Part shown: positions 1 to 8,558 of the stretch, piece after piece
Position numbering within the stretch: the stretch's first letter is position 1
Layout: each line of letters begins with the position of its first letter
Source: Daejeonella sp.
Lineage (GTDB): Bacteria > Bacteroidota > Bacteroidia > Sphingobacteriales > Sphingobacteriaceae
NCBI RefSeq assembly: GCF_030695525.1
Contig: NZ_JAUYSS010000063.1
Span: 1 to 53,400, forward strand
Length of the DNA: 53,400 bases
Direction: 5' to 3'
Program-made: the position numbers and the translations under genes
Notes under the pieces: generated by a model
The model's database searches: none
What the model was told of the DNA's origin: nothing
Seen by the model: only the letters and a program-made list of their open reading frames with translations

Positions 1-87
1 GCCAAAGCATTAACTTTAATAGCATCAGGTGCAGCGGCGGCATTTTGCTACTTTTCTGCTGCAGGAAAAGTAGAGAGAAAATTATGA
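1..87 (+). CDS. 3' end of a membrane protein gene (partial)
   Basis: An open frame runs from base 1 to a TGA at 85-87 and encodes 28 residues. The stretch is hydrophobic and rich in Ala, Phe, Leu and Ile, and ends in a basic tail (GKVERKL). That is what the last membrane helix and cytoplasmic tail of an inner-membrane protein look like. The start lies outside the window, so the family cannot be named. It is convergent with the ABC permease gene that ends at 155. Confidence 0.45.
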   Translation, partial: AKALTLIASGAAAAFCYFSAAGKVERKL

Positions 88-154
88 GATTTGATTTTTA
101 ATCTTACGATTTCAATTTCCCCGGACACTAGTGATTCTCAATTCTCAATTAATA

Positions 155-2749
155 TTAAACCTCACTCCTCAACACCTCCAACGGCGGCCTGTTCAGCACT
201 CCTCTGCTATTAAATAATCCAATCAATACCGTTAAAGAAGTGATCAGCAGGAACAGAATCAGAACCGGAAGTAGTTCAGGAGAAAAGGTAGTCTCGAAAA
301 CGAACCTTGCCAATCCCCAGCTTGCAAGCAGCGCTAAAACAATACCCGCAGCCGCAGCCAAAGCTCCAAGAAAGATATACTCCAGGGCCGTAATCACCAG
401 AATCTGCTTGCGGCTTGCACCCATAGTTCTTAATAAAACACTCTCCCTAATCCGCTGGTATTTACTGATCAGAACCGAAGCAATCAGCACAATCAAACCG
501 GTAATGATACTGAATGCAGCCATGAAACGGATTACAAAGCCCATTTTATCCAAAATCTCATCCAGTACACTTAAAACTAATCCGAGGTCAATCATCGAAA
601 TATTAGGAAAGGTTTTTACTACAGCCTGCTGGTATTTCGCCGACAATTCATTGGAAGGGACCTGCGTAAGCAGCACATGAAACTGTGGGGCATCCTCAAG
701 AACTCCTGTCGGAAAGATCAGAATAAAATTGGTCTGAATCCTGTTCCAGTCGACTTTACGGGTACTCCCAACAAGCGCCTTTAATGGAGCGCCCTGCACA
801 TTAAAGGTCAGCTCATCACCAATCTTCACTCCGATTCGTTTCGCATAACCTTCCTCCAGGGAAACATAAACTGGCTTGCCGGGCTCAGCTCTACCGATCC
901 ATTTTCCGTCGATCAACTCCTCCGAATCACTTAAGCTATCCCGGTAGGTAACACGGTATTCCCGTTCCAGTCCGCGCATTGCACCCCATGCGACACTATC
1001 TTTTTTATAGCTGGCAGCATTGCGCCCCTTTATCTCAGTCATCCGCATATTCACTATCGGAACTTCCTGTAAAACAGGCAGATTCATACTCTTTGTCAAA
1101 TCATTGACCGCCTTTTTCTGATTACTCTGAATATCAAAAAGCACCATATTGGGCTGATTCTTACTGGAAGAACGGGTAACCCTGTTGATCAGGATATCCT
1201 GAACAAAGAACAATGTGCAGATAAAGGCTGTCCCTAAACCAATTGAAACAACCAGAATTAAAGTCTGATTATTCGGCCTGAACAGATTCGCAAAACCCTG
1301 TCTCCATAAATAAGACCAGGAAGAAGGAAAATAACGTCGTGCAAGCCACATCATCGCATAAGCCAGAGCGGCAAGGGCAATAAATCCGGCAAGGACACCC
1401 GCAGTAAAGAATACCGTCTTCTTGAGAGAACTCATCTGCAGGTAGGTAAAGCCAAAAATGAAGAGTACGATAATAAAATAGACCAGCCATTTTATGGGAT
1501 CCTTAAAAAGGGAAGTTTCTTCCAGCGAAAGGCGGAGTGTATTTAAAGGCGAAATATTCCTGACCGAAACCAGGGGCAGAAGGGCAAATAATACAGAAAT
1601 GATCAAACCGAGTAAAAGACCTTGTCCGACAGCCATCCAGGAAATCGCTACTGTGATTTCTACTGGTAAAAAATCTTTCAGGACTATAGGCAAAAACTGC
1701 TGGATGAGTGTTCCCAAAATAGCCCCGATCAGGGAACCGATCAGACCAATACCGGCAATCTGGATCAGATAGATCAAAAATGCCTGTCTTGAACTGGCAC
1801 CGAGGCAACGCAGAACGGCAATGGTATTGATCTTTTCACGGATATAAATATGAATGGCACTGGCCACACCAATACAGCCCAAAAGGAGCGCAATGAAGCC
1901 CACGAGAGCCAAAAATTCGGTCAGATCTCCAAAAGAGCGGCCCGTATTTTCCTTCCGGGATTCAATTGTTTCATAATCCAGTTCTGCCTTTTCCAGTTGT
2001 GGCTCGAGGCGCTTGGCCAGTTTATTTACGTTAGTTTCAGGAGGAAATTTATAATAAAAATTATAGGTGATGCGGCTTCCTTTTTGTGAAAGCCCTGTTT
2101 CTTCGAGATAGGAAAGCGGTATATAAACAATCGGAGCAACCGCAGCATTAAAACCTGTCTGGCCCGGAGCTTTGTTCAAAACCCCTGCGATCTCAAAAAC
2201 GACCTCACCCACTTTTATTGAATCTCCGGCCTTAGCATCATACTGAAGCATCAGCGTTTTATCGACCAGCGCCTGCTTCCCAAGTCTGAAACTGCGGCTG
2301 GCAGTTTTGGGAGTAGTTTCTATATCTCCGTAATAAGGGAAATCTCCGGATAAGGCCCTGACATTGACCAGGCGGGTACCCCCATTCTTCTGGAAATAGA
2401 TCATGGAAGCAAAAGTCCGCTCTTCGGAACGCTCAGTCCCCAGGGATTTAAGCATTGGGAGGGACTCTTCCTTAACAGTTTTATTGGTCTCAATGATCAG
2501 ATCAGCACCCAGCAGACTTTTTGCCTGCGAGTCAATGTCATTTCTGAGATTGTATTCAAAAGAATAAATAGCCACCAAAGCGGCAATTCCAAGGATGATC
2601 GAGGAAATGAACAGAAATAAGCGCGAGCGGTTACGCCTGCTGTCCCGCCATGCCATCAGAAGCAGCCATCTGAAATTGAGGGAACCTTTATGCTCCTCTA
2701 TAACAGGTTCATTAAGCTCCGACATGATCCGGCTTTTCAGAGTTTTCAA
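155..2749 (-). CDS. ABC transporter permease, FtsX/YbbP type
   Basis: 864 residues. There is a first membrane helix near residues 40-62, a long periplasmic stretch, a block of about three helices (roughly 275-400), further helices near 420-520, a second periplasmic region and a last three-helix FtsX block (roughly 735-850). That is the two-FtsX-domain plan of YbbP-like permeases, with near-normal length for the family. It follows the ATP-binding subunit and overlaps it by 38 nt; an in-frame Met at 2725 would shorten the overlap to 14 nt. Known YbbAP-type pairs are thought to export or extract lipids or lipoproteins; the substrate here is unknown. The 3' flank (134-150) carries a short TCTCAAT-type tandem repeat. 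Confidence 0.9.
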   Translation of the reverse strand: MKTLKSRIMSELNEPVIEEHKGSLNFRWLLLMAWRDSRRNRSRLFLFISSIILGIAALVAIYSFEYNLRNDIDSQAKSLLGADLIIETNKTVKEESLPMLKSLGTERSEERTFASMIYFQKNGGTRLVNVRALSGDFPYYGDIETTPKTASRSFRLGKQALVDKTLMLQYDAKAGDSIKVGEVVFEIAGVLNKAPGQTGFNAAVAPIVYIPLSYLEETGLSQKGSRITYNFYYKFPPETNVNKLAKRLEPQLEKAELDYETIESRKENTGRSFGDLTEFLALVGFIALLLGCIGVASAIHIYIREKINTIAVLRCLGASSRQAFLIYLIQIAGIGLIGSLIGAILGTLIQQFLPIVLKDFLPVEITVAISWMAVGQGLLLGLIISVLFALLPLVSVRNISPLNTLRLSLEETSLFKDPIKWLVYFIIVLFIFGFTYLQMSSLKKTVFFTAGVLAGFIALAALAYAMMWLARRYFPSSWSYLWRQGFANLFRPNNQTLILVVSIGLGTAFICTLFFVQDILINRVTRSSSKNQPNMVLFDIQSNQKKAVNDLTKSMNLPVLQEVPIVNMRMTEIKGRNAASYKKDSVAWGAMRGLEREYRVTYRDSLSDSEELIDGKWIGRAEPGKPVYVSLEEGYAKRIGVKIGDELTFNVQGAPLKALVGSTRKVDWNRIQTNFILIFPTGVLEDAPQFHVLLTQVPSNELSAKYQQAVVKTFPNISMIDLGLVLSVLDEILDKMGFVIRFMAAFSIITGLIVLIASVLISKYQRIRESVLLRTMGASRKQILVITALEYIFLGALAAAAGIVLALLASWGLARFVFETTFSPELLPVLILFLLITSLTVLIGLFNSRGVLNRPPLEVLRSEV

Positions 2750-3431
2750 TATTAGTCCTCAGATCCGAAACCAGTGAACCGCCTTTGATGCGGATAATCC
2801 GCTGAGTTTTGGAAGCCAATTCCAGATCATGAGTTACCAAAACCAGTGTTGTTCCTGCTTCTTTATTCAGATCAAAGATCAGTTTTACAACCTTTTCACT
2901 CGTTTCCGCATCGAGGTTACCGGTAGGCTCATCGGCGAATAAGATCTTTGGGGAATTAGAAAAAGCCCTTGCTAATGAAACCCGCTGTTGTTCTCCACCG
3001 GATAGCTGAGTAGGATAATGATGCCCGCGATCAGCCAGACCAACCTTATCAAGCAATTCCAATGCCTTTGGACGAATATTCTTCTCACCTCTCAGCTCCA
3101 GCGGAACCATTACATTTTCTAAAGCCGTTAAAGTTGGCAATAGCTGGAAGTTCTGAAAAATAAAACCTACATGCTGATTCCTAACCTGAGCCCGCTGATC
3201 CTCATTCAGATTATCCAGTCGGATATGATTCAGTTCTACAATGCCCGAAGTGGAGCGATCAAGACCTGCGCATAAACCCAAAAGCGTAGTTTTACCACTT
3301 CCGGAAGGACCGACGATCGACATAGTCGAGCCTGCCTCTATCGCAAAACTTATATCATCCAACACGGTGAGTGTACGGCCCCCGCTTTGATAAGTTTTAC
3401 TCAAATTCTGAATATTCAGTATAATGTCCAA
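2712..3431 (-). CDS. ABC transporter ATP-binding protein, LolD/YbbA type
   Basis: 239 residues with all the ABC motifs: Walker A GPSGSGKTT (41-49), Q-loop (IFQNFQLLP), signature LSGGEQQ (143-149), Walker B ILFADEP (163-169) and the H-loop (LVTHD). It is the cytoplasmic motor of the exporter formed with the downstream FtsX-type permease, with which it overlaps, so the two are co-translated. The length and the GNLD sequence after Walker B are typical of the MacB/LolD/YbbA branch. The start at 3431 is the first Met and gives a normal N-terminus (strand MDIILNIQNLSKTY). Confidence 0.93.
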   Translation of the reverse strand: MDIILNIQNLSKTYQSGGRTLTVLDDISFAIEAGSTMSIVGPSGSGKTTLLGLCAGLDRSTSGIVELNHIRLDNLNEDQRAQVRNQHVGFIFQNFQLLPTLTALENVMVPLELRGEKNIRPKALELLDKVGLADRGHHYPTQLSGGEQQRVSLARAFSNSPKILFADEPTGNLDAETSEKVVKLIFDLNKEAGTTLVLVTHDLELASKTQRIIRIKGGSLVSDLRTNIENSEKPDHVGA

Positions 3432-3492
3432 AGTGTCTGGTTAAATTTAATTAAGGTGAGTTCTATCTATAAATATCTAATGACTAATATTT

Positions 3493-3612
3493 AACCACAT
3501 AGATTCTCTTATATTTTGCTTTAAAGGAAACATAGATTGAAGCGAAGCTTCAAGGCTATCTGTGTCTAAAATGAAGGTCATCAGCTATAAAATGCTATGT
3601 TTCTATGTGGTT
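3493..3612. repeat. Dispersed palindromic repeat, copy 1
   Basis: The element begins AACCACATAGA and ends TCTATGTGGTT, so its ends are inverted repeats. Its centre holds GAAGCGAAGCTTC, itself nearly palindromic. The 18-mer at 3595-3612 is the exact reverse complement of 30634-30651, and the central block also recurs there (near 30694-30713). It is therefore a dispersed repeat present twice, in opposite orientations. No coding capacity is seen. Confidence 0.7.
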
Positions 3613-3882
3613 TTTAAATTTTTTTTGAGTTCACGTTAATCTATGATTTAGCAATCTTCGCAAAATAAACAAAATGAAGGTCTTAGCCAGACCTGCTTTG
3701 TAAAAATCTTCTCATATTATTGGATGGTGAGGGGTGGAGGATGTTACAAATTTATTGAATCCTAAACAGAACCTCCTTGTCCCCTGTTGCAAACCTTGTG
3801 GTTTTAAAACCGCGGGCTAAAAACAATTTTGCATTTCAGGGCGGTTTTTATACCAAATCAAAAAACAGTCTAAAAAAGAGCT

Positions 3883-3981
3883 TTTGTTGATACCTTGTTG
3901 AGCTTTTCTTTAGCTAAAATGCATTTTTGGCTACGCCAGCCCAATAATAGCCGAACAAGGTATCAAGAAGGTATCAACAAA
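3883..3981. repeat. Inverted repeat with an extra half copy
   Basis: TTTGTTGATACCTT (3883-3896) is the exact reverse complement of 3968-3981. A further shortened copy, AACAAGGTATCAA, lies at 3954-3966. The transcript could form two alternative hairpins. No gene starts nearby, so its role is unknown. Confidence 0.6.
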
Positions 3982-4028
3982 GTGGCTGTGAAGAGGGAGC
4001 TTTGACAAGTGGGCTGTAAAAGCCGACC

Positions 4029-4050
4029 ATTTCGAGGATATCCTCGAAAT
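4029..4050. repeat. Perfect 22-bp palindrome
   Basis: ATTTCGAGGAT is followed immediately by its reverse complement ATCCTCGAAAT, with no spacer. It lies about 80 bp beyond the stop of the minus-strand gene ending at 4133. It has no T-tract, so it is not a typical terminator. It could be a protein-binding site or a repeat unit. Confidence 0.6.
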
Positions 4051-4132
4051 GATAAGAGGCGGCAACAGTATGAGGAGAAATAGAAGGAATAAAACTTTCA
4101 GGATAAATAATTTTGTAAATGATTATCCGTCA

Positions 4133-4717
4133 CTATTTTGCTTTAAACCTTACCACATCCCCACTATCAGTACCTCCATAAACCAATTTTAGTACGAGAG
4201 CTTTGGCATTAGGTTGCTCCTTCCGACAAATGTATATCAGCTTTTCCTTTAAAGCATGATACTGGAAACTATTTGATTTTCCCCGGTCGGATACCGTGGT
4301 AATATATTCAGTCTCGTTCATAGGCTCACTATCTGTGAAGACGTAAACTCCCTGGAATTGATTAACCTTTGAATGACTATTTTTTTCGGAATTTTCTTTG
4401 AACTTGATAATAACAGCTTTGTCATCACCGTCATTCACAAACGATAATATTAATCCATCTGCGGTATAATTAACTTTTCTTGCTGCCTTAAGCAGAAAAT
4501 CGCGGACGGGTTGATATTGCCCTTTTGATTTACTTATATCGGCGTCATCATGCCCTGCAGTTGACACTTCTCCCACAACTTCATATTCTGCAATGGGTTG
4601 GCTATCCGTAAAAATATAAAAGCCCTGCATCTTGTTTACCACCCCGATGTTCTCCTGGCTGTATCCCGCGGCTACAACCAGAATTAAACAAACACTTATA
4701 AAAAATCTTAAAATCAT
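4133..4717 (-). CDS. Secreted protein with two tandem copies of one domain
   Basis: 194 residues from the Met at 4717; a longer frame upstream runs through the terminator of the preceding gene and is unlikely. A signal peptide (MILRFFISVCLILVVAAGYSQ) leads into two related modules of about 75-80 residues. The first begins VNKMQGFYIFTDSQP and ends AVIIKFK. The second begins VNQFQGVYVFTDSEP and ends DVVRFKAK. The repeat points to an internal duplication. I do not recognise the family and assign no function. The location is periplasmic or extracellular. Confidence 0.75.
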   Translation of the reverse strand: MILRFFISVCLILVVAAGYSQENIGVVNKMQGFYIFTDSQPIAEYEVVGEVSTAGHDDADISKSKGQYQPVRDFLLKAARKVNYTADGLILSFVNDGDDKAVIIKFKENSEKNSHSKVNQFQGVYVFTDSEPMNETEYITTVSDRGKSNSFQYHALKEKLIYICRKEQPNAKALVLKLVYGGTDSGDVVRFKAK

Positions 4718-4729
4718 AACTCTTAAATC

Positions 4730-4760
4730 AAAAAAACACCTCAAGAATATTCTTGAGGTG
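4730..4760 (-). terminator. Rho-independent terminator after the 4774-5223 gene
   Basis: The 24-nt perfect hairpin CACCTCAAGAAT/ATTCTTGAGGTG (4737-4760) is followed on the minus strand by six T residues (A's at 4731-4736). It sits 13 nt beyond the stop codon at 4774 and just before the start of the next minus-strand gene at 4717, so it separates the two transcripts. Confidence 0.88.
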
Positions 4761-4773
4761 CAGACTTCATTCT

Positions 4774-5223
4774 TTAAATGGAAAACAGAACTAATAGTGC
4801 AATTAGTATCACACCAAATCCCATCCATGAGGATCTCCGTGCAGCTTTATCGCGGCTGAAAATGTGTACTAATGCAACACCGATTATTCCAAATAATAAT
4901 CCCACTAGAAACCCAACAATATTAAACCCACCACTGGCATTTGCTGCCGCTTTTTTAACATTAACCTTTTCGTCTAAGTTCAGGGACTCATCATTCCTTA
5001 GCTTTTTCTTCATGAAGGAAAAGGCAAGTTTTTCTTTAAAATTTAGCTTCTCTCCTGTTAATTCAGTGTATTGTTTTGGAGATAGATCTAAAAGTTCTCT
5101 GAAAGTGATACTAGCTTCCGCAGACGGTTCTATTACAACTTTCTTACTTTTTACAGGTGGGATCGCAGATGTTAAGAAAACAACTAAGATCAAAAGTAAC
5201 GGGAAATTCAATAATTTTTTCAT
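4774..5223 (-). CDS. Small membrane protein with a Bacteroidota 'SPKQYxxxTGxKLxxKEK' motif
   Basis: 149 residues from the Met at 5223 (MKKLLNFPLLLILVVFL...), chosen because a signal-peptide-like helix follows it directly. A motif around residues 45-75 (ELLDLSPKQYTELTGEKLNFKEK) resembles the periplasmic stretch seen in many small Bacteroidota membrane proteins. Two C-terminal helices follow (about 100-123 and 131-149), separated by a basic loop (RDKAARRSS). Function unknown. It forms its own transcript, ended by the hairpin at 4730-4760. Confidence 0.75.
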   Translation of the reverse strand: MKKLLNFPLLLILVVFLTSAIPPVKSKKVVIEPSAEASITFRELLDLSPKQYTELTGEKLNFKEKLAFSFMKKKLRNDESLNLDEKVNVKKAAANASGGFNIVGFLVGLLFGIIGVALVHIFSRDKAARRSSWMGFGVILIALLVLFSI

Positions 5224-5290
5224 GTGTTGTGTTTGGTTTTTGGTTAAAAAATATATAATTGAAGACAAAAGGTAAGCGGGTGACTATAAC

Positions 5291-6241
5291 TCATAAAACC
5301 TTCCTTAAATTAATTTGGATCGTGGCAGTTTGATTTAGATCCGAGGAAAAAGCTGTTTTTATTAATGAATTACGAGTTTTAACTATCAGAACCCCGGTAT
5401 TTGGAGGTGTTGCTCCAAGATTTTCAGCATAAAATTTTAAGACGTGAACTGAGGTACGAGAGTTATTTATTTTGTAAGTGAGTGGGATCTTCGTCAGAGT
5501 GACTTTCCTGAATATCACATTGTCATTATTAATCAGGGTTATCATATCACCATCTATTTCCATATTGTCAAGGATAGAGAGCTCAACTTCATCTTCGTTG
5601 ATCTCGATTACTCTTACCTTATTTTCAATTCTCGCAACCGTATCTGTTCGGGTAGTAGGAGATTCATTTATTAAAATGGGTGATGCTGTGGCGGGTTTTT
5701 CGTTGACAGTGCTGTTTTCAAACTTCGGAGTTGAAGGAATCACCCTTTTAATTGCCCTTTGGGAATTTATAACTTGACTCTTAACACGCGGTGAAGCTAT
5801 CTTATCTAAGCTGACAATGCCCGATAAACAATTTGAAATATTACTTAAGGGAGTAAAATTTCCTGTTAATTTAGAATCTGCCAACGCAAGTTCTAATTTC
5901 AGCAAGCACAATTCCTGTTTGTTGGGATAATTAGAGTTCAACACTTCGATCTCACTAACTATTAGACGACCATTTTCCTTGACTGCCATAACCTTTGATT
6001 CGCAATAAAAATTATCGTTGAGGGAAGTTGAAACTCCGGTGTAAACGCCTGATTCTTCCTGATCTAACTTTAATTTATATTCAAATTCGCCTGAGGAGTC
6101 CATTAATTTTCCCGCCCATTCCCCCATTAAACTCTTATTAATTTGACCCAGGCAATCAACAGTCGAAAACAGTATGATAACTATCAAGATTAGCTTACCC
6201 GGATGCATTTGATCTAATGAATAAGAATTTCTAATTATCAT
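5291..6241 (-). CDS. Secreted protein of unknown function
   Basis: The Met at 6241 gives 316 residues and the Met at 6208 gives 305. The latter begins MHPGKLILIVIILFSTVDCLGQ, a good signal peptide. The first ~110 mature residues look like a beta-rich lipocalin-type or binding fold (GEWAGKLMDSSGEFEYKLKL). A polar linker follows, then a C-terminal module (FYAENLGATPPNTGVLIV) of a kind found in other Bacteroidota secreted proteins. A TACGGTTTCCCGTA palindrome lies about 80-95 bp upstream of the 6241 start and may be an operator. The frame is open further upstream, to 6430, but those 63 codons look non-coding. Confidence 0.65.
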   Translation of the reverse strand: MIIRNSYSLDQMHPGKLILIVIILFSTVDCLGQINKSLMGEWAGKLMDSSGEFEYKLKLDQEESGVYTGVSTSLNDNFYCESKVMAVKENGRLIVSEIEVLNSNYPNKQELCLLKLELALADSKLTGNFTPLSNISNCLSGIVSLDKIASPRVKSQVINSQRAIKRVIPSTPKFENSTVNEKPATASPILINESPTTRTDTVARIENKVRVIEINEDEVELSILDNMEIDGDMITLINNDNVIFRKVTLTKIPLTYKINNSRTSVHVLKFYAENLGATPPNTGVLIVKTRNSLIKTAFSSDLNQTATIQINLRKVL

Positions 6242-6322
6242 GTTAATTATAAGGTTCAGCTTGCTTTGAATTAAAGCTGTAGTGTTACTGCACGAATGTA
6301 AATAAGCCCGTTTAAGTATCCT

Positions 6323-6336
6323 TACGGTTTCCCGTA
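6323..6336. promoter_or_regulatory. TACGG-N4-CCGTA palindrome, site 1
   Basis: TACGGTTTCCCGTA is identical over 14 bp to the site at 8645-8658 and shares its half-sites with 12376-12389. It lies upstream of the secreted-protein gene that starts at 6241. Half-sites with a 4-bp spacer fit a dimeric NarL/LuxR-type regulator, but which protein binds is inference. Confidence 0.45.
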
Positions 6337-6435
6337 GGACACCATCCAGCAATAAATTTTCATCCGGTAAACTCCCTTCCAGTCTAAAATAATACCGACT
6401 TTCGCTTCCAATTCTTATTCTAAAGCACATTTATA

Positions 6436-6951
6436 ATGACACGATTTTCGAGATATCTTATTTACTCACTATTCATAACCATAAGCATCTCCTGCCAAAT
6501 ACATGATGCAGGGATGGTAGCTGTTTCAGCGCCACAATCGGAAGCATTCCCAGTCACCAAGATCGTTGATGGTGATACCTTTTGGGTAGACAACGGTACT
6601 GAAAAGGGGCTTAAGATCCGCTTCATAGGAATCGATGCGCCAGAGTCCAGGCGAATGTTCAACAGGGAAATTGGTTATTACGGAAAAGAAGCGAAGGAAT
6701 ACTTGACCAGTCTTCTAACTAATAAAAAAGTCAGGCTTGTTTCAGATGTAGACCCCTTGGATCAATATGGCAGAACCTTATCCTATGTTTACCTTGAGGA
6801 TGGGACATTTGTAAATGCCGAATTAATAAAAAATGGGTATGCTGTGCTGATGACGGTACCGCCGAATGTGGAATTTGCGGATTACTTTGCGAAACTTCAG
6901 CGTGAGGCGAGGGAGCAGAAAAAGGGCTTGTGGAAGGTAGAAGTTCAATAA
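6436..6951 (+). CDS. Secreted thermonuclease-like protein (SNase family)
   Basis: 171 residues. An N-terminal hydrophobic segment ends in Cys20 (ISISC), suggesting a lipoprotein. The SNase domain covers about residues 38-168: VVDGDTF-type strand (KIVDGDTFWV), R62-x7-E70 (RFIGIDAPE) matching the Arg35/Glu43 pair of staphylococcal nuclease, and Arg113 (YGRTL) matching Arg87. It probably cleaves DNA or RNA outside the inner membrane with Ca2+. The stop codon overlaps the convergent gene fragment at 6945. Confidence 0.9.
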   Translation: MTRFSRYLIYSLFITISISCQIHDAGMVAVSAPQSEAFPVTKIVDGDTFWVDNGTEKGLKIRFIGIDAPESRRMFNREIGYYGKEAKEYLTSLLTNKKVRLVSDVDPLDQYGRTLSYVYLEDGTFVNAELIKNGYAVLMTVPPNVEFADYFAKLQREAREQKKGLWKVEVQ

Positions 6952-7160
6952 TCTGGAATTAGCCTTCCTGACATTAGACCGGCAATCAGTGCAAGAGACC
7001 ATCGTTTACCGGCAATGGCGTTATTAATTCCAACGTCGTTTACCCTGCCAGAAGCCGCTAGCCAATTACAAAAATTTCCATTCTCGAAGCTGATATTCTG
7101 AGGGCAGGAAGCACTTTGAGAAAAGCTTGAAATCACGCAACCCAATATTAAAAATAGCAC
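6945..7160 (-). pseudogene. 5' remnant of a large secreted 'CPQNISFENGNF' protein
   Basis: The frame encodes a signal-like segment (LFLILGCVISSFSQS) followed by CPQNISFENGNFCNW. That opening is typical of large Bacteroidota secreted or gliding-type proteins, in which hundreds of residues follow. Here the similarity fades after about 35 residues and a stop comes at residue 72. The only in-frame start is GTG at 7160. Upstream, an in-frame ATA (7182-7184) sits where ATG would be expected. I read it as a decayed gene start. Confidence 0.55.
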
Positions 7161-7298
7161 AAGGTAGAGGTTTTGAAAACGTATTTTTTAGGGCTACAAG
7201 TAAAATCTGATCATTGGTTAAAATTTCATTCTATTGAGGTTAGGCAGGGATCTTTAGTTAATTAGTAAAAAGAATGATGAAAATATTATTATATCTCT

Positions 7299-7802
7299 CT
7301 AATCTAACGAGTTATAATATTGACTCTTAGGAAGAATCGTGAAAATATATTTAGGCACAATCTCATCTGAGGACGATGAAGAAACAATCTTAACCGCATA
7401 TTTCTGGCCAACGTATACACTGTATAACCCATCGTCCAGAATTTCAGAGGCTGCCAGTTTCATGCCTAATGCAGTTATTCTGTTTTTGATAAGAGAATAG
7501 AAATTTTTATTGTGAATTTGATAAGTAATTGTCGATTCATAACCTGGACTGTAAATCAAATTAAACCATCCAACCGCCCTTTCTGTATCAAATTCTGATT
7601 TTCCGAATGCCCAGACTGCCCTTCCCATCCTATCGTCCGTTTCCACCACTGAAGAATCAAAGCGCCAGCCTCTATTTAAATGAAATTCATTTACATATTC
7701 CAGATCTTTCATTTGCAGGTTCACTAGCTGGTCTAAAGTCAAACTCTGACCTTTACTGGTTTCGAATGATAAAAGAAGAATTAGGGTAATGAGATATTTC
7801 AT
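7299..7802 (-). CDS. Small secreted protein, unknown
   Basis: 167 residues from the Met at 7802, which gives a clean signal peptide (MKYLITLILLLSFETSKGQ); the Met at 7823 adds seven residues before it. The mature part (QLVNLQMKDLEYVNEFHLNRGW...) has alternating polar and aromatic positions that fit a small alpha/beta fold. It has no cysteines or catalytic motif I can name. Orphan gene near the two-component system; function unknown. Confidence 0.7.
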   Translation of the reverse strand: MKYLITLILLLSFETSKGQSLTLDQLVNLQMKDLEYVNEFHLNRGWRFDSSVVETDDRMGRAVWAFGKSEFDTERAVGWFNLIYSPGYESTITYQIHNKNFYSLIKNRITALGMKLAASEILDDGLYSVYVGQKYAVKIVSSSSSDEIVPKYIFTILPKSQYYNSLD

Positions 7803-7890
7803 TACGTCAATTTTTGAGATCATTATTTAGTTTTTAAGCTAAAGTTAACAAAGAAAATATATCACTCTTTTGGTATTTAGCAGTTGATGC

Positions 7891-8556
7891 TCATATCACC
7901 CCCAAATCCTTACAAAACGCAACCAACTGTTCATTCTTCGTAAAATTCAGCGCCTCCCTAATATAATTCAAGCGCTTTTCCACACTGCTTAGTCCGTAAG
8001 GCTTAATCTGGTGCTGTACCAGATACTCTGGAATGTCTTTTTGAAGTATCCCCTTTGAGAGCAGGGTAATCAGTACGATATCATATTCCCTGAACTCGTA
8101 AGTATTGGTTTCTTTGATGGATTGCCTTAGGCCAGTACTCAGGTATTTTCTGTTTTTTCCTATTGCTTCCAGAGCCAGTTTTAACTCGGTGACATCGCGG
8201 CGGGCTTTCCGGACAAAGGCATCGATTGAAAGTTCTTTGAACAACAGGTCGATCAAGACTGGCTTGCCTTCAGCAGAAAATACCAGCACTTTAATTCGGG
8301 GTTGAAGATCTTTTACTGCACGGATCAGATCAGTGCCGTTTTTAATATTTTGGGGTATGTGGTCTTCTTCAAAGGATAGGTCTGTGATCAGCAGATCATA
8401 TGGAGCATTGTCTTTCACCGCATGGGAAATTCGCACCAGTGCATCATCACAGTAATACGCATAGTCGCTGTTCACGATGCCGAAATCTTCCAGTGCTTTC
8501 CGGACAGAAATATTGGAACTTTCGTGATCTTCTGCAATCAATACTTTTTCAAACAT
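7891..8556 (-). CDS. Response regulator, REC plus NarL/LuxR-type HTH
   Basis: 221 residues. The receiver domain (1-125) has acidic residues E9/D10, phospho-acceptor D59 (DLLITDLSF) and a Lys near the last strand (FVRKA). The C-terminal region (about 150-221) has a helix-turn-helix of the type TLLSKGILQKDIPEYL...SSVEKRLNYIR, ending in the CKDLGVI tail common in Bacteroidota members. It starts 2 bp after the stop of the kinase gene, so it is the cognate output partner. A TACGGTTTCCCGTA palindrome lies about 90-100 bp upstream, inside the kinase gene, and could allow autoregulation. Confidence 0.88.
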   Translation of the reverse strand: MFEKVLIAEDHESSNISVRKALEDFGIVNSDYAYYCDDALVRISHAVKDNAPYDLLITDLSFEEDHIPQNIKNGTDLIRAVKDLQPRIKVLVFSAEGKPVLIDLLFKELSIDAFVRKARRDVTELKLALEAIGKNRKYLSTGLRQSIKETNTYEFREYDIVLITLLSKGILQKDIPEYLVQHQIKPYGLSSVEKRLNYIREALNFTKNEQLVAFCKDLGVI

Positions 8557-8558
8557 AG

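Larger units (their letters stand above)
3432..4132. other. 700-bp spacer without a gene
   Basis: No convincing reading frame on either strand. The spacer contains a 120-bp imperfect inverted repeat (3493-3612), a second inverted repeat (3883-3981) and a perfect 22-bp palindrome (4029-4050), each listed separately. Confidence 0.6.

Noticed and set aside
1494-1772. Open frames on both strands inside the permease gene
   Set aside because: They overlap a well-supported FtsX-type permease and show no family features.
4778-5275. 165-codon open frame on the + strand
   Set aside because: Mirror of the minus-strand membrane protein gene (4774-5223); composition is not protein-like and it lacks any family signature.
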